Shown: positions 1-7,664, counted from the first letter of the stretch. The stretch is 64,000 nt of DNA from Rhizobium sp. S152 (GCF_030380735.1 NZ_JAUDRZ010000026.1:964827-1028826), one strand, 5' to 3'. The notes: generated by a model from the letters alone, not told the origin. Translations and numbers: made by a program.

Positions 1-327
1 TCGAGTTATTCCATGCTGCGCACCATGGACGAGGCCTACAAGATCCAGCAGCTGCTCGGCGAGCGCCTGAACCCGCTGGAAAGCTACTACCTGATGACGC
101 TTGGCAACGCCCAGTCCCTCTCGCTTGCCGATCGCATCGGCACGCTCGATAAGGGCACGGATGCCGACGTGGTGATCCTCAACGCAGGCGCAACACCGGC
201 CATGGCGCTGAAGATGGAAGTGGTGAAGACGCTGCCGGAAGAGCTCTTCCTGCTGCAGACCATGGGCGACGACCGGGCGATCGTAGAGACCTACGTGGCG
301 GGTGCGGCGGCGAAGGCTGCGATCTAG
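1..327 (+). CDS. guaD: Guanine deaminase, C-terminal part (truncated by window edge)
   Basis: The reading frame is open from base 1 and ends at TAG 325-327, leaving the last 108 residues. The segment has the usual end of an amidohydrolase: a stretch ending in a 'TLGNA' helix, then 'IGTLDKGTDADVVIL', the loop after which metal-dependent deaminases close their second beta domain. This matches guanine deaminase, which hydrolyses guanine to xanthine and ammonia in the cytoplasm. The context supports it, since the window also holds puuE, uraD, allA and uraH for the later urate and allantoin steps. The metal-binding histidines lie upstream of the window and cannot be checked. Another amidohydrolase of the same superfamily is possible but less likely. 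The stop codon lies in the first bases of a palindromic repeat element. Confidence 0.78.
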   Translation, partial: SSYSMLRTMDEAYKIQQLLGERLNPLESYYLMTLGNAQSLSLADRIGTLDKGTDADVVILNAGATPAMALKMEVVKTLPEELFLLQTMGDDRAIVETYVAGAAAKAAI

Positions 328-427
328 AGCAGTTCCAGGAAAAGTGCGAAGCAGCTTCCCGTCCGAAATTGCCTGAAAACAAAAGGATAGAGCTGTTCCG
401 CGATTCAAAGAGAAGCGGAATTGCTCT
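326..427. repeat. Rhizobial intergenic palindromic repeat, copy 1
   Basis: A roughly 100-bp element whose ends are near-perfect inverted repeats (AGAGCAGTTCC at 326-336 against GGAATTGCTCT at 417-427). The same element recurs at 61809-61909 with high identity, sharing the core AAGTGCGAAGC, TCCG..ATTGC and GAAAACAAAAGG. It resembles the small mosaic intergenic elements (RIME type) known from rhizobia; the exact family name is not certain. It begins inside the stop codon of the guanine deaminase gene. Confidence 0.75.
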
Positions 428-512
428 GGAACCGAACGTTCCGCTCCCTCGCAGCTTGATGACTGCCGGACGTGTCCTAGTTGATGAATCGGCGGGATTG
501 CTGGAGGGAATC

Positions 513-821
513 ATGCGCACGAACACAGCCATAGCACTCGGATATGTTTTCTGCCTGCTTGCGGCGCCGCTTGCGGTCCCGACCCCGGCGCACGCCGTTA
601 CGATCAACATCAATATCGGTACCAACCTCAACCGCGGGCGGCCGATCACCTGCCGCGAGGGGGAATGGCGGATCCGCGACCGTGGCTTCAGGGACGTGCG
701 CCGCATAGATTGCCGCGGTCGCTTCTTCGTCTACCGCGCATGGCGTGGTATCCAGCGTTTCGAAATTTCGCTCGACAGCCGGAATGGCCGCGTCGCGGAC
801 TTTCGCCGCATACGGAGATAG
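513..821 (+). CDS. Small exported basic protein of unknown function
   Basis: Encodes 102 residues. The start at 513 is chosen because GGAGGGA lies at the right distance and the product then begins with a clear Sec signal peptide (charged MRTN, hydrophobic core, cleavage near AHA-V at about residue 25). The mature part is rich in Arg, with two cysteines that could pair ('ITCREGEWRIRDRGFRDVRRIDCRGR'-like spacing), and it ends in a basic tail. Exported proteins of this size with a C..R..W..R..GF pattern occur widely in rhizobia without an assigned role. It stands alone between the palindromic repeat and a convergent LysR gene. Function is not recognised. Confidence 0.62.
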   Translation: MRTNTAIALGYVFCLLAAPLAVPTPAHAVTININIGTNLNRGRPITCREGEWRIRDRGFRDVRRIDCRGRFFVYRAWRGIQRFEISLDSRNGRVADFRRIRR

Positions 822-842
822 CCGCCTGCCGGCATTCCCGCT

Positions 843-1679
843 TCACCGCGCGCGCAACGCGTCCGTCACCGCCCTCCCCAGAGGCACGTCCTTGATATCG
901 GTGTGAACGACCAGCCAGAGATCGCGCGTGATCGCTGCGCCGTCCAGCGCCAGCCGTGTCAATCCCTGCCCCTCGGCGATGAAATCGGGCAGTAGCGCGA
1001 GGCCGCCGCCGGCCTTCACCGCCGCCACCTGCAATTCGAGCGTCGAAGCCCGGATCGCGATTGGCCGGCCGGCGGCGATTGCGGCCAGCCGTTCCTCCTG
1101 CGGCGACGAGGCCATCGCCTCGTCGTAACCGACGAACGTCCAGTCGCGCTCGTCGACCGCCTCGGCATAATCTGATGCCGCATAGGCGTGAAAGCCCACT
1201 TCGCCGACTTTCGTCACAGTGAGATCGCCGCTCTCCGGCCGACTGAGCCTCAGCGCGATATCGGCCTCGCGCCGTCCAAGGGAGGCATAGCGCGTCTCGC
1301 CGATCACCGTAACGCGGATACCGGGGTGGCGCTGCCTGAGCCGCACCAGCGAAGGCGCCAGAACCGCGCCGGCATAGGCCGGCGGCGCGCTGATCCGGAC
1401 CTCGCCGACATGGGTTTGATCGGCGCCGATACCGCCGCGCGCAATCGTCATGGCATCGGCGCTCATGCGCTCGGCGATCGCGGCAACGCGCTCGCCCTCC
1501 GCCGTCAGCTGGACGCGCCGGCCGCGCCGATCGACCAATCGTGCGCCGATCGCGCGCTCCAGATGCGCCACCCGGCGCGATACCGTCGCATGCTCGACCG
1601 CCAGCATCCGGGCCGCACCCGACAAGGTGCCTGTCTGCGACAGCGCCAGCAGGTGGCGAAGGTCTTCCCAATCCAGCAT
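843..1679 (-). CDS. LysR-family transcriptional regulator
   Basis: Encodes 278 residues. The N-terminal winged helix-turn-helix (residues 1-60) has the LysR pattern 'LSGAARMLAVEHATVSRRV' and is followed by the effector-binding domain from about residue 88. It belongs to the subgroup whose members are short and start 'MLDWEDLRHLLAL'. The gene is divergent from the quinone oxidoreductase at 1773 with a 93-bp gap, the classical arrangement for a LysR regulator and its target. I infer that it controls that gene and possibly itself; the inducer cannot be read from the sequence. ATG 1679 is preceded by a modest GGGAAG ribosome site. Confidence 0.85.
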   Translation of the reverse strand: MLDWEDLRHLLALSQTGTLSGAARMLAVEHATVSRRVAHLERAIGARLVDRRGRRVQLTAEGERVAAIAERMSADAMTIARGGIGADQTHVGEVRISAPPAYAGAVLAPSLVRLRQRHPGIRVTVIGETRYASLGRREADIALRLSRPESGDLTVTKVGEVGFHAYAASDYAEAVDERDWTFVGYDEAMASSPQEERLAAIAAGRPIAIRASTLELQVAAVKAGGGLALLPDFIAEGQGLTRLALDGAAITRDLWLVVHTDIKDVPLGRAVTDALRAR

Positions 1680-1772
1680 GTTAATTTCTTCCCATCTACT
1701 GTGAAACTATAGGGAATTTTCAATCATCCTTCCATCCCGCATCTTCACCTGCAGACAAGCAGGAGACCGGAC

Positions 1773-2741
1773 ATGGATATCGCAATCACCCTCGCCGCCC
1801 CCGGCGGTATCGAGCAGCTACAGGTTACGCCGCAGGAGCCGCAGACACCGGGACCGGGCGAAATCCGCATCCGTCACGATGCCATTGGCGTCAACTTCCT
1901 GGATATTTATCACCGTAGGGGTCTCTATCCGCTTCCCGCATATCCGGCCGTCATCGGCGCGGAAGGCGCCGGCGTGGTCGAAGCGGTGGGTTCTGCGGTG
2001 ACGGCCGTTTCGCCCGGCGACCGCGTCGTCTACATGGGCGCCCCCGTCGGCGGCTATGCCACGACCCGCCTGCTACCGGCACAGCGGGCGATCCGCCTAG
2101 CCGATGACGTCGCGTCGAAGCAGGCTGCCGCCATGATGCTCAAGGGCATGACGGCTTACATGCTGCTCCACCGCATCCATACCGTGACGCCGGAGAGCAC
2201 CATCCTGGTGCATGCCGCCGCCGGCGGTCTCGGCACGCTTTTGGTGCGCTGGGCCAAGCACCTGGGCGCGACCGTAATCGGCACCGTCAGCAACGAGGAA
2301 AAGGCGGCATTGGCCCGCGCCAGCGGCGCCGACCATCTCGTGATCGGCCGCAACGCCGATCTGGTTGCCGAAGTCATGGCGCTGACATCAGGGCGCGGCG
2401 TCGATGTCGGCTATGACGGCATCGGTGGCGCGATGCTGGCGAAAACCATCCAGTGCGTCCGCCCCTTCGGCATGGCCGCGAGCTATGGCCAGGCGGCCGG
2501 GCCGATACCGCCGGTGCCGATGGAAGCGTTGCGCCCGAACAAGTCTTTGTCGCATCCGAGCATCATGGCTGCCAGTACAGATCCAGTCTTCTACGTCGAG
2601 GCTGCCACAGCCGCGATCGAGGCCCTAAGACTTGGCGTTCTGACACTTCCAATCCGCGAATTCGCCCTTGCCGACGCCGCCGCCGCCCACACGGAGCTGG
2701 AAGCCGGGAGGAGCAGCGGCAGCCTGCTTCTGATCCCCTAA
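1773..2741 (+). CDS. NADPH:quinone oxidoreductase (zinc-independent MDR family)
   Basis: Encodes 322 residues, the normal length for QOR. Residues 30-110 form the GroES-like domain ('NFLDIYHRRGLYP', 'IGAEGAGVVEAVG'). The Rossmann domain carries the nucleotide loop 'AAAGGLGTLLVRWAKHLGA' at about residues 148-166. No zinc-binding cysteines are present, which fits the quinone reductase branch rather than alcohol dehydrogenases. Expected activity is NADPH-dependent reduction of quinones or reactive enones in the cytoplasm. AGGAG sits just upstream of ATG 1773. It is divergently paired with the LysR gene at 843-1679, which is its likely regulator. Confidence 0.85.
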   Translation: MDIAITLAAPGGIEQLQVTPQEPQTPGPGEIRIRHDAIGVNFLDIYHRRGLYPLPAYPAVIGAEGAGVVEAVGSAVTAVSPGDRVVYMGAPVGGYATTRLLPAQRAIRLADDVASKQAAAMMLKGMTAYMLLHRIHTVTPESTILVHAAAGGLGTLLVRWAKHLGATVIGTVSNEEKAALARASGADHLVIGRNADLVAEVMALTSGRGVDVGYDGIGGAMLAKTIQCVRPFGMAASYGQAAGPIPPVPMEALRPNKSLSHPSIMAASTDPVFYVEAATAAIEALRLGVLTLPIREFALADAAAAHTELEAGRSSGSLLLIP

Positions 2742-2835
2742 TCAGGACACATGGAGGAGAGGCAAAGATACCGTTTCGGACGGAATTTTTATGTGGTATG
2801 GCCGGTTGCATTATTCAGATGTGAAAGTCTTATCC

Positions 2836-3978
2836 ATGGCCACGCCTCTCACCATTGCCGATCTGAAGTCCCTGGCCCAGCGCCGCGTCCCCAAGATGTT
2901 CTTCGACTATGCCGACTCCGGCGCCTGGACCGAGCAGACCTACAGGGCGAATGAGAGCGATTTCGCCAAGATTGGTCTGCGTCAGCGCGTTCTCGTCGAC
3001 ATGACGAACCGCACGCTTGAGACGACCATGGTCGGCCAGAAGGTATCGATGCCAGTCGCTCTCGCGCCGACAGGCATGACCGGCATGCAGCACGCGGACG
3101 GAGAGATGCTGGCGGCGCGCGCGGCCGAAGAATTCGGCGTCCCTTTCACGCTCTCGACCATGAGCATCTGCTCGATCGAGGACGTCGCATCGGTGACCAG
3201 CAAGCCCTTCTGGTTCCAGCTCTACGTCATGAAGGACAAGGATTTCGTGCTGAACCTGATCAACCGCGCCAAGGCCGCCAAGTGCTCGGCGCTGGTCCTG
3301 ACCGCCGACCTGCAGATCCTTGGCCAGCGCCACAAGGACCTGCGCAACGGCCTCTCGGCGCCACCGAAGTTCACGCCCAAGCACATCTGGCAGATGGCAA
3401 CGCGCCCCTTCTGGTGCCTCGACATGCTGCAGACCAAGCGTCGCTCCTTCGGCAACATCGTCGGCCACGCCAAGAACGTCTCCGACCTCTCCTCGCTGTC
3501 GTCCTGGACCGCCGAGCAGTTCGACCCGCAGCTCTCCTGGGCCGATGTCGCCTGGATCAAGGAACAGTGGGGCGGCCCGTTGATCATCAAGGGGATTTGC
3601 GACGTCGACGACGCGAAGGCCGCCGCCGACACCGGCGCCGACGCCATTATCGTCTCCAACCACGGCGGCCGCCAGCTCGACGGCGCCCCCTCCTCGATCA
3701 GCATGCTGCCCTCGATCGTAGACGCCGTCGGCGACAGGATCGAAGTCCATCTCGACGGCGGCATCCGCTCCGGCCAGGACGTGCTGAAGGCGGTGGCGCT
3801 CGGCGCCAAGGGCACCTATATCGGCCGCCCCTTCCTCTATGGTTTGGGCGCCATGGGCAAGGAAGGCGTGACGCTGGCACTCGGCATCCTGCGCAAGGAG
3901 ATGGACATCACCATGGCCCTGTGCGGCAAGCGCGACATCAAGGACGTGAACTCGTCGGTTATCGCGGGACGGCAGTAG
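2836..3978 (+). CDS. lldD: FMN-dependent L-lactate dehydrogenase (alpha-hydroxy acid oxidase family)
   Basis: Encodes 380 residues from ATG 2836, the standard family length; an in-frame ATG at 2791 would add 15 residues that look unlike the family start. The FMN TIM barrel begins 'LTIADLKSLAQRRVPKMFFD'. It carries 'LAPTGMTGM', the lysine strand 'GPLIIKGI', the catalytic His in 'SNHGGRQLDG' (about residue 276) and the phosphate loop 'DGGIRSG..LKA.ALGA'. The family oxidises L-lactate to pyruvate and passes electrons to the respiratory chain from the inner face of the membrane. No strong ribosome site is visible before 2836. Another 2-hydroxy acid (for example mandelate) as substrate cannot be excluded. 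Confidence 0.85.
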   Translation: MATPLTIADLKSLAQRRVPKMFFDYADSGAWTEQTYRANESDFAKIGLRQRVLVDMTNRTLETTMVGQKVSMPVALAPTGMTGMQHADGEMLAARAAEEFGVPFTLSTMSICSIEDVASVTSKPFWFQLYVMKDKDFVLNLINRAKAAKCSALVLTADLQILGQRHKDLRNGLSAPPKFTPKHIWQMATRPFWCLDMLQTKRRSFGNIVGHAKNVSDLSSLSSWTAEQFDPQLSWADVAWIKEQWGGPLIIKGICDVDDAKAAADTGADAIIVSNHGGRQLDGAPSSISMLPSIVDAVGDRIEVHLDGGIRSGQDVLKAVALGAKGTYIGRPFLYGLGAMGKEGVTLALGILRKEMDITMALCGKRDIKDVNSSVIAGRQ

Positions 3979-3992
3979 GCGCCATTTGAATT

Positions 3993-4010
3993 ATACACAC
4001 GATTGTGTAT
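3993..4010. promoter_or_regulatory. Palindromic operator upstream of hicAB
   Basis: ATACACA-CGAT-TGTGTAT is a perfect 7-bp inverted repeat, ending 11 bp before the hicA start. HicB antitoxins carry a DNA-binding C-terminal domain and repress their own promoter, so this is the expected operator. The assignment rests on position and symmetry. Confidence 0.65.
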
Positions 4011-4021
4011 GATTCGCCTCA

Positions 4022-4210
4022 ATGAAGAGCACCGACGTCATTGCCCTGCTGCAGAAAGCCGGCTGGTTCGAGGTCGGCCGTAAGGGCAGCCATGCCCAGT
4101 TCAAACATGCGGAGAAATCGGGCCGAGTGACTGTGCCGCATCCCAAACGGGACATTCCGATCGGGACGCTGCGGAGCATCGAGAGGCAGTCGGGCCTGAA
4201 GTTGAGGTGA
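4022..4210 (+). CDS. hicA: HicA mRNA interferase toxin
   Basis: Encodes 62 residues, the normal HicA size. It has the dsRBD-like fold signature: 'VIALLQKAGW', the glycine-serine-histidine motif 'RKGSHAQFKH' with catalytic His24, and 'TVPHPKRDIPIGTLRSIERQSGL'. HicA cleaves mRNA and arrests growth until neutralised by HicB. The gene is the first of a two-gene unit with hicB directly behind it and a palindrome just upstream. All expected residues are present, so the toxin looks intact. Confidence 0.9.
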   Translation: MKSTDVIALLQKAGWFEVGRKGSHAQFKHAEKSGRVTVPHPKRDIPIGTLRSIERQSGLKLR

Positions 4211-4212
4211 TC

Positions 4213-4617
4213 ATGCGCAACTATATTGGACTGATCCACAAGGACGCCGAGAGCGACTATGGCGTCTCTTTTCCCGACTTCCCCGGCGCGGTAACAGCTG
4301 GCGCGACGCTGGATGAGGCGCGCGAAATGGCCGAGGAGGCCTTGGCATTTCACGTCGAGGGACTGATTGAGGATGGCGAGACGCTTCCGCAACCCTCTTC
4401 GCTCGAAACGGTCATGGCCAACCCGGAGAATAAGGACGGCGTCGCCGTTCTGGTCTCGCTGAAAGCCGCGTCCAGCAGGGCGGTGCGTATCAACGTGACG
4501 CTGCCGGAAGATGTCCTGGCCCGCATCGACGCCGTCGCTGCCGCGGCCGGCCTGTCGCGTTCGGCCTTTCTCGCCAAGGCCGCGAAGCATGAGATCGAGC
4601 GCAACGCGGTGGCTTAG
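4213..4617 (+). CDS. hicB: HicB antitoxin
   Basis: Encodes 134 residues from ATG 4213, chosen because GAGGTG lies directly upstream and the product then starts MRNYIGLIHKD as the family does. A GTG at 4207 overlapping the hicA stop (GTGA) is the alternative. The N-terminal half is the degenerate RNase H-like HicB domain ('DYGVSFPDFPGAVTAGATLDEA'). The C-terminal third, from about residue 88, is a ribbon-helix-helix DNA-binding domain ('AVRINVTLPEDVLARIDAVA'). It binds HicA and probably the ATACACA/TGTGTAT palindrome at 3993-4010. The pair forms a self-regulated type II module. Confidence 0.9.
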   Translation: MRNYIGLIHKDAESDYGVSFPDFPGAVTAGATLDEAREMAEEALAFHVEGLIEDGETLPQPSSLETVMANPENKDGVAVLVSLKAASSRAVRINVTLPEDVLARIDAVAAAAGLSRSAFLAKAAKHEIERNAVA

Positions 4618-4623
4618 CTTAGC

Positions 4624-5364
4624 TTACCTCACCCAGCCCGTTGCCAGTGCGCTGGCCCAGCTGCCGCGACCGTTCTCCCGCGCAAGCCGAGACATCGCCA
4701 TGTGGTCATAGGCGACCGTCCGGAACTGCGGCGCGAAGCCGGACGCGGTCTTCTCGATGATGCAGTAGGAGGCCAGCGGATGTCCGGCCTCGACCTTGTG
4801 CTGATAGGGCGCGTCGTCGCTGTAACCGGGGCAACCGACGCTGCCGGGATTGGCGATCAGTCTTCCGTCGCGAAGACGGACCATGCGCGGCACATGGCTG
4901 TGGCCGCAGAGGATCAGCGGATGATCGATGCCCTCGGCCAGCGCCTCGATCTCCTCGATAGGCTTCAGGAAGACGTGACCATCAGGCGAGACGCTCTCTA
5001 GCCAATAGGTTTCGTCATGCCCAGGTGTGGCGTGGCAGAGATAGACCTCGTCGCGATAGACGGCGCTGAACGGCAGCCCGCGCAGCCAGCCGAGATGCTC
5101 GGCGGACAATTGCCGGTAGGCATGCTGCTCCCACGATGGCATGGCGTCAGCGGGGCTTTCGATCAGGTAGCGGTCGTGGTTGCCGCGCACCGTGAGGGCA
5201 TTGAGCGACATCAGTCGGTCCGCCGTCTTGCCCGCCTCGAGCGGCCCGCTCAGGCAATCACCGAGATTGACGATCTCGGAAATCCCGAGCGCCTCGATAT
5301 CGGCCAGCACGGCATGAAGCGCCAGGTGGTTGCCATGCACATCGGCAATCGCGGCAAAACGCAT
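4624..5364 (-). CDS. Metallophosphoesterase (YfcE/MJ0936-like)
   Basis: Encodes 246 residues. All calcineurin-type motifs are visible: DVHGN at residues 8-12, GDCLSGP, GNHD, CHATP and GHSHVP, followed by 'NPGSVG'. These residues bind two metal ions for phosphoester hydrolysis. The substrate is unknown; relatives act on phosphodiesters or small nucleotides. The gene begins 3 bp after the uraH stop on the same strand, so it is probably the last gene of the purine-breakdown transcript. Whether it has any role in purine metabolism is open. Confidence 0.8.
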   Translation of the reverse strand: MRFAAIADVHGNHLALHAVLADIEALGISEIVNLGDCLSGPLEAGKTADRLMSLNALTVRGNHDRYLIESPADAMPSWEQHAYRQLSAEHLGWLRGLPFSAVYRDEVYLCHATPGHDETYWLESVSPDGHVFLKPIEEIEALAEGIDHPLILCGHSHVPRMVRLRDGRLIANPGSVGCPGYSDDAPYQHKVEAGHPLASYCIIEKTASGFAPQFRTVAYDHMAMSRLARENGRGSWASALATGWVR

Positions 5365-5367
5365 CGC

Positions 5368-5724
5368 TCAGCTCCCGCGGTAGGTCGCGTAGCCGTAGGG
5401 CGAGATCAGGAGCGGCACGTGATAATGCGCGCTCTCGTCGGCGATGCCGAAGCGGATCGGCACGAGGTCGAGGAAGGCGGGATGCGGCAGCGCCACGCCG
5501 GTGCCGCGCAGATAATCGCCAGCATGAAAAAGAAGCTCGTAAGTCCCGGCCTTGAAGCTCTCGCCGACAAGGATCGGTCCGCCATCGACGCGGCCATCGG
5601 CATTGGTGACGACGGTCTTCACGTGCCGGCGGACATCGGCATCGATATGGAAAAGCTCGATCTTCAGCCCCTCGGCCGGCTTGCCGGAGGCGGTGTCGAG
5701 GACATGGGTGGTCAATCCGGTCAT
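5368..5724 (-). CDS. uraH: 5-hydroxyisourate hydrolase (transthyretin-related)
   Basis: Encodes 118 residues. It has the two family signatures: the N-terminal 'LTTHVLDTASGKPA' and the exact C-terminal tetrapeptide YRGS, with the active-site His, Arg and Ser residues in between. The enzyme hydrolyses 5-hydroxyisourate to OHCU, the substrate of UraD encoded at 7665-8162. Its start overlaps the allA stop by four bases (ATGA), so the two are translationally coupled. It contains the full catalytic set and appears functional. Confidence 0.92.
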   Translation of the reverse strand: MTGLTTHVLDTASGKPAEGLKIELFHIDADVRRHVKTVVTNADGRVDGGPILVGESFKAGTYELLFHAGDYLRGTGVALPHPAFLDLVPIRFGIADESAHYHVPLLISPYGYATYRGS

Positions 5725-6230
5725 GAAATGGGCTCGCTGATGACAAAGGGAGTGTCGAAAAAATATTCTTCCAGATTGTTGCCCGGCCCGTCGCGGTCGA
5801 CGACCAGGAAATCGCTGACCGCGCCAAGCGACATCAAGGGATGATGCCAGACATTGCGCCCATAGTTCACGCCCTGGTCGCCGCGCGCCAGAAACACCTG
5901 CGGACGCCCCGGCCTGCCGCCCTCGTCCTCGGATACGACGACCAGAAACGGCCGCCCCGAGATCGGCGAAAAGCTCTGGCTACCGAAAGGATGCCGCTCC
6001 ATCATCCCGACTTCATAGGGAAAGTCGCGCGGCTGCCCGCGAAACAGGTTGATGATCACACGCGCGCCCTCGCCCACCACATCGGCCGAAGCGAGTGCAT
6101 GGAACCGCTCCGTGGTGCCGTTGTTGATATACCGCATCGTCGCCGCGTCGGCTTCGATGACCTCGCCGAAGGGCGCGAAGGCGGCTTTGGTGAGCGGCTG
6201 GATATCGAGGAAGTCTGTCACGTCGGTCAT
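5721..6230 (-). CDS. allA: Ureidoglycolate lyase
   Basis: Encodes 169 residues, the usual length. Family features include 'LTKAAFAPFGEVIEAD' at the N terminus, 'ERHPFGSQSF' and the C-terminal 'WHHPLMSLGAVSDFLVVDR'. The enzyme splits ureidoglycolate into glyoxylate and urea, the last step of allantoin use. It overlaps uraH by four bases downstream and the hepT toxin gene by four bases upstream, so it lies in one polycistron with a toxin-antitoxin pair. That coupling to hepT is unusual and suggests the module was inserted precisely into the operon. Confidence 0.88.
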   Translation of the reverse strand: MTDVTDFLDIQPLTKAAFAPFGEVIEADAATMRYINNGTTERFHALASADVVGEGARVIINLFRGQPRDFPYEVGMMERHPFGSQSFSPISGRPFLVVVSEDEGGRPGRPQVFLARGDQGVNYGRNVWHHPLMSLGAVSDFLVVDRDGPGNNLEEYFFDTPFVISEPIS

Positions 6231-6589
6231 TCGCCTTGTATGCGCCAGTGGCGTAGCATGTGGAGTGTATCGATCAGCTCGGGAATATTGTTCGTGGCCG
6301 TATCCCAGACCGTCTCGAGGTCGATATTGAAATAGCCGTGCGCGATCCTGTTTCGCATTCCGCGCATCTTGATCCAGGGGACTTCCGGATGGGCTGCGAC
6401 GACCTCCGGAAACTCCTCGGTCAACCGTGTGACGATCTCGCCGATCATCAGCAGGTTCATGCCGACGGCACGCTGCTTCAGCACGTCTTCAAGAAACGCT
6501 TCCTTGGACGTTCCCTTCACGAAATCGCCGATCTCCAGAGAAACCTGTTCCATCTGGTCGAGATAGGATCGCAGCCAATCCGAATTCAT
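6227..6589 (-). CDS. hepT: HepT-family HEPN ribonuclease toxin (pair 1)
   Basis: Encodes 120 residues, an all-helical HEPN (DUF86) protein. The catalytic R-x4-H-x-Y motif is intact at Arg79, His84 and Tyr86 in 'MRNRIAHGYF'. HepT cleaves RNA and is silenced by its partner MntA, which adds AMP to the motif tyrosine. The start overlaps the mntA stop (ATGA) and the stop overlaps the allA start (ATGA). It shares position and motif spacing with the second copy at 6950-7312, but the two proteins differ clearly over most of their length. Confidence 0.87.
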   Translation of the reverse strand: MNSDWLRSYLDQMEQVSLEIGDFVKGTSKEAFLEDVLKQRAVGMNLLMIGEIVTRLTEEFPEVVAAHPEVPWIKMRGMRNRIAHGYFNIDLETVWDTATNNIPELIDTLHMLRHWRIQGE

Positions 6590-6879
6590 ATCGGCTTGGC
6601 CTCGCTGAGAACGCGTGCGCGTACCCTTTCAGGGAAGTCCCCGGGGACCATGAGATGGATATCCGTTCCCTGCATGATGTCCTTCAACTCTTCGAGCAAT
6701 CCGCCGAGATCGAAAAGAGACGTCCCCGGCAGCGTATCGACGAGAATATCAAGATCGCTATCCGTCCGATCCTCGCCCCGCGCCACCGAGCCGAAGACGC
6801 GCGGGTTCGCCGCGTTGAAGCGCTTGGTCGCTTCGCGGATCGCCTGCCTGTTTTGCTCCAGCACCTCGGATGGTCTCAT
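6586..6879 (-). CDS. mntA: MntA-family minimal nucleotidyltransferase antitoxin (pair 1)
   Basis: Encodes 97 residues from ATG 6879, chosen because AGGAG lies 8 bp upstream; the frame stays open farther upstream but without family features. The nucleotidyltransferase motif GSVARG (residues 30-35) and the metal-binding DLD (42-44) are present. The family neutralises HepT by adenylylating it. The first 48 residues match the second copy (7309-7602) at all but one position, while the rest differ strongly, which indicates gene conversion or recombination between the copies. Confidence 0.86.
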   Translation of the reverse strand: MRPSEVLEQNRQAIREATKRFNAANPRVFGSVARGEDRTDSDLDILVDTLPGTSLFDLGGLLEELKDIMQGTDIHLMVPGDFPERVRARVLSEAKPI

Positions 6880-6949
6880 CGTCTTCGCTCCTGTGCGACG
6901 ACTATAGGCGGCAGGTTGAAAAGAGAAAAGCGGTCTTCGAGACCGCCGA

Positions 6950-7312
6950 CTACTCACCCTGCATTCGCCAACTGCGAACCAAATCGAGCGCCGCCAGCAG
7001 ATTGGGCACATCATCCTTCGCGGTGGCCCATACCTTGTCCAAATCAATGTCGAAATATTCGTGAGCAATGCGATTGCGCATCCCGCGCATGGCTGCCCAA
7101 GGGAATTCCGAGTGCTCGGATACGAACTCCGGATGCGCCCTCAGGAGTTGCGATGCGATCTCCGAAGCCATCAGCAGGCTCATGCCCACGGCCCGCTGCA
7201 GGACAAGATTGTCGAGGAACTCTTCCCTACTGACGTTTGCGATCATGCCATGCGCATCGGCCGCCGCCTGCCTCATACGATCGAGAAGCTTGGCGATCCG
7301 CTCCGGGCTCAT
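6950..7312 (-). CDS. hepT: HepT-family HEPN ribonuclease toxin (pair 2)
   Basis: Encodes 120 residues with R-x4-H-x-Y at Arg79, His84 and Tyr86 in 'MRNRIAHEYF', the same positions as in copy 1. The rest of the sequence is clearly diverged, so this is a paralogue rather than a recent exact duplicate. Its start overlaps the stop of its own mntA (7309-7602) by four bases. The 70 bp that follow it before the next mntA resemble the leader in front of the upstream mntA, so the unit was duplicated together with its leader. Confidence 0.87.
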   Translation of the reverse strand: MSPERIAKLLDRMRQAAADAHGMIANVSREEFLDNLVLQRAVGMSLLMASEIASQLLRAHPEFVSEHSEFPWAAMRGMRNRIAHEYFDIDLDKVWATAKDDVPNLLAALDLVRSWRMQGE

Positions 7313-7602
7313 ATCGGCTTTGCTTCGTTCAGCACCTCACGGCGCACATCTTCGGGAAAGTCACCTGGGGTCAGCAAATGCACCTCGGTGCCAAGCATCA
7401 TCTGATCGAGCGCATCCTGTAAACCGCCCAGCGTCAGCAGCGTGCTTCCGGGCAACGCGTCCACCAGAATATCCAGATCGCTATCCATCCGATCCTCGCC
7501 GCGCGCAACCGAGCCAAACACACGCGGGTTCGCCGCGTTGAAGCGCTTGGTCGCCTCGCGGATCGCCTGCCTATTCTGCTCCAGAACCTCGGATGGTCTC
7601 AT
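7309..7602 (-). CDS. mntA: MntA-family minimal nucleotidyltransferase antitoxin (pair 2)
   Basis: Encodes 97 residues from ATG 7602, with AGGAG 10 bp upstream. A GTG at 7611 is too close to that ribosome site to be the start. GSVARG at residues 30-35 and DLD at 42-44 are intact. It is the antitoxin of the HepT at 6950-7312 and lies 62 bp after uraD on the same strand. Its first 48 codons and about 45 bp of leader are nearly the same as those of copy 1, whereas the C-terminal half (substrate and partner contact region) is different. Confidence 0.86.
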   Translation of the reverse strand: MRPSEVLEQNRQAIREATKRFNAANPRVFGSVARGEDRMDSDLDILVDALPGSTLLTLGGLQDALDQMMLGTEVHLLTPGDFPEDVRREVLNEAKPI

Positions 7603-7664
7603 CGTCTTCACGCTCCTGGGCGACGACTATAAGCGGAGGATCGACAAGAGAAAAGCGGTGGCGC

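Noticed and set aside
7603..7611. GTG at 7611 as start of the second mntA
   Set aside because: It lies one base from the AGGAG ribosome site; ATG 7602 has proper spacing and matches the start of copy 1.
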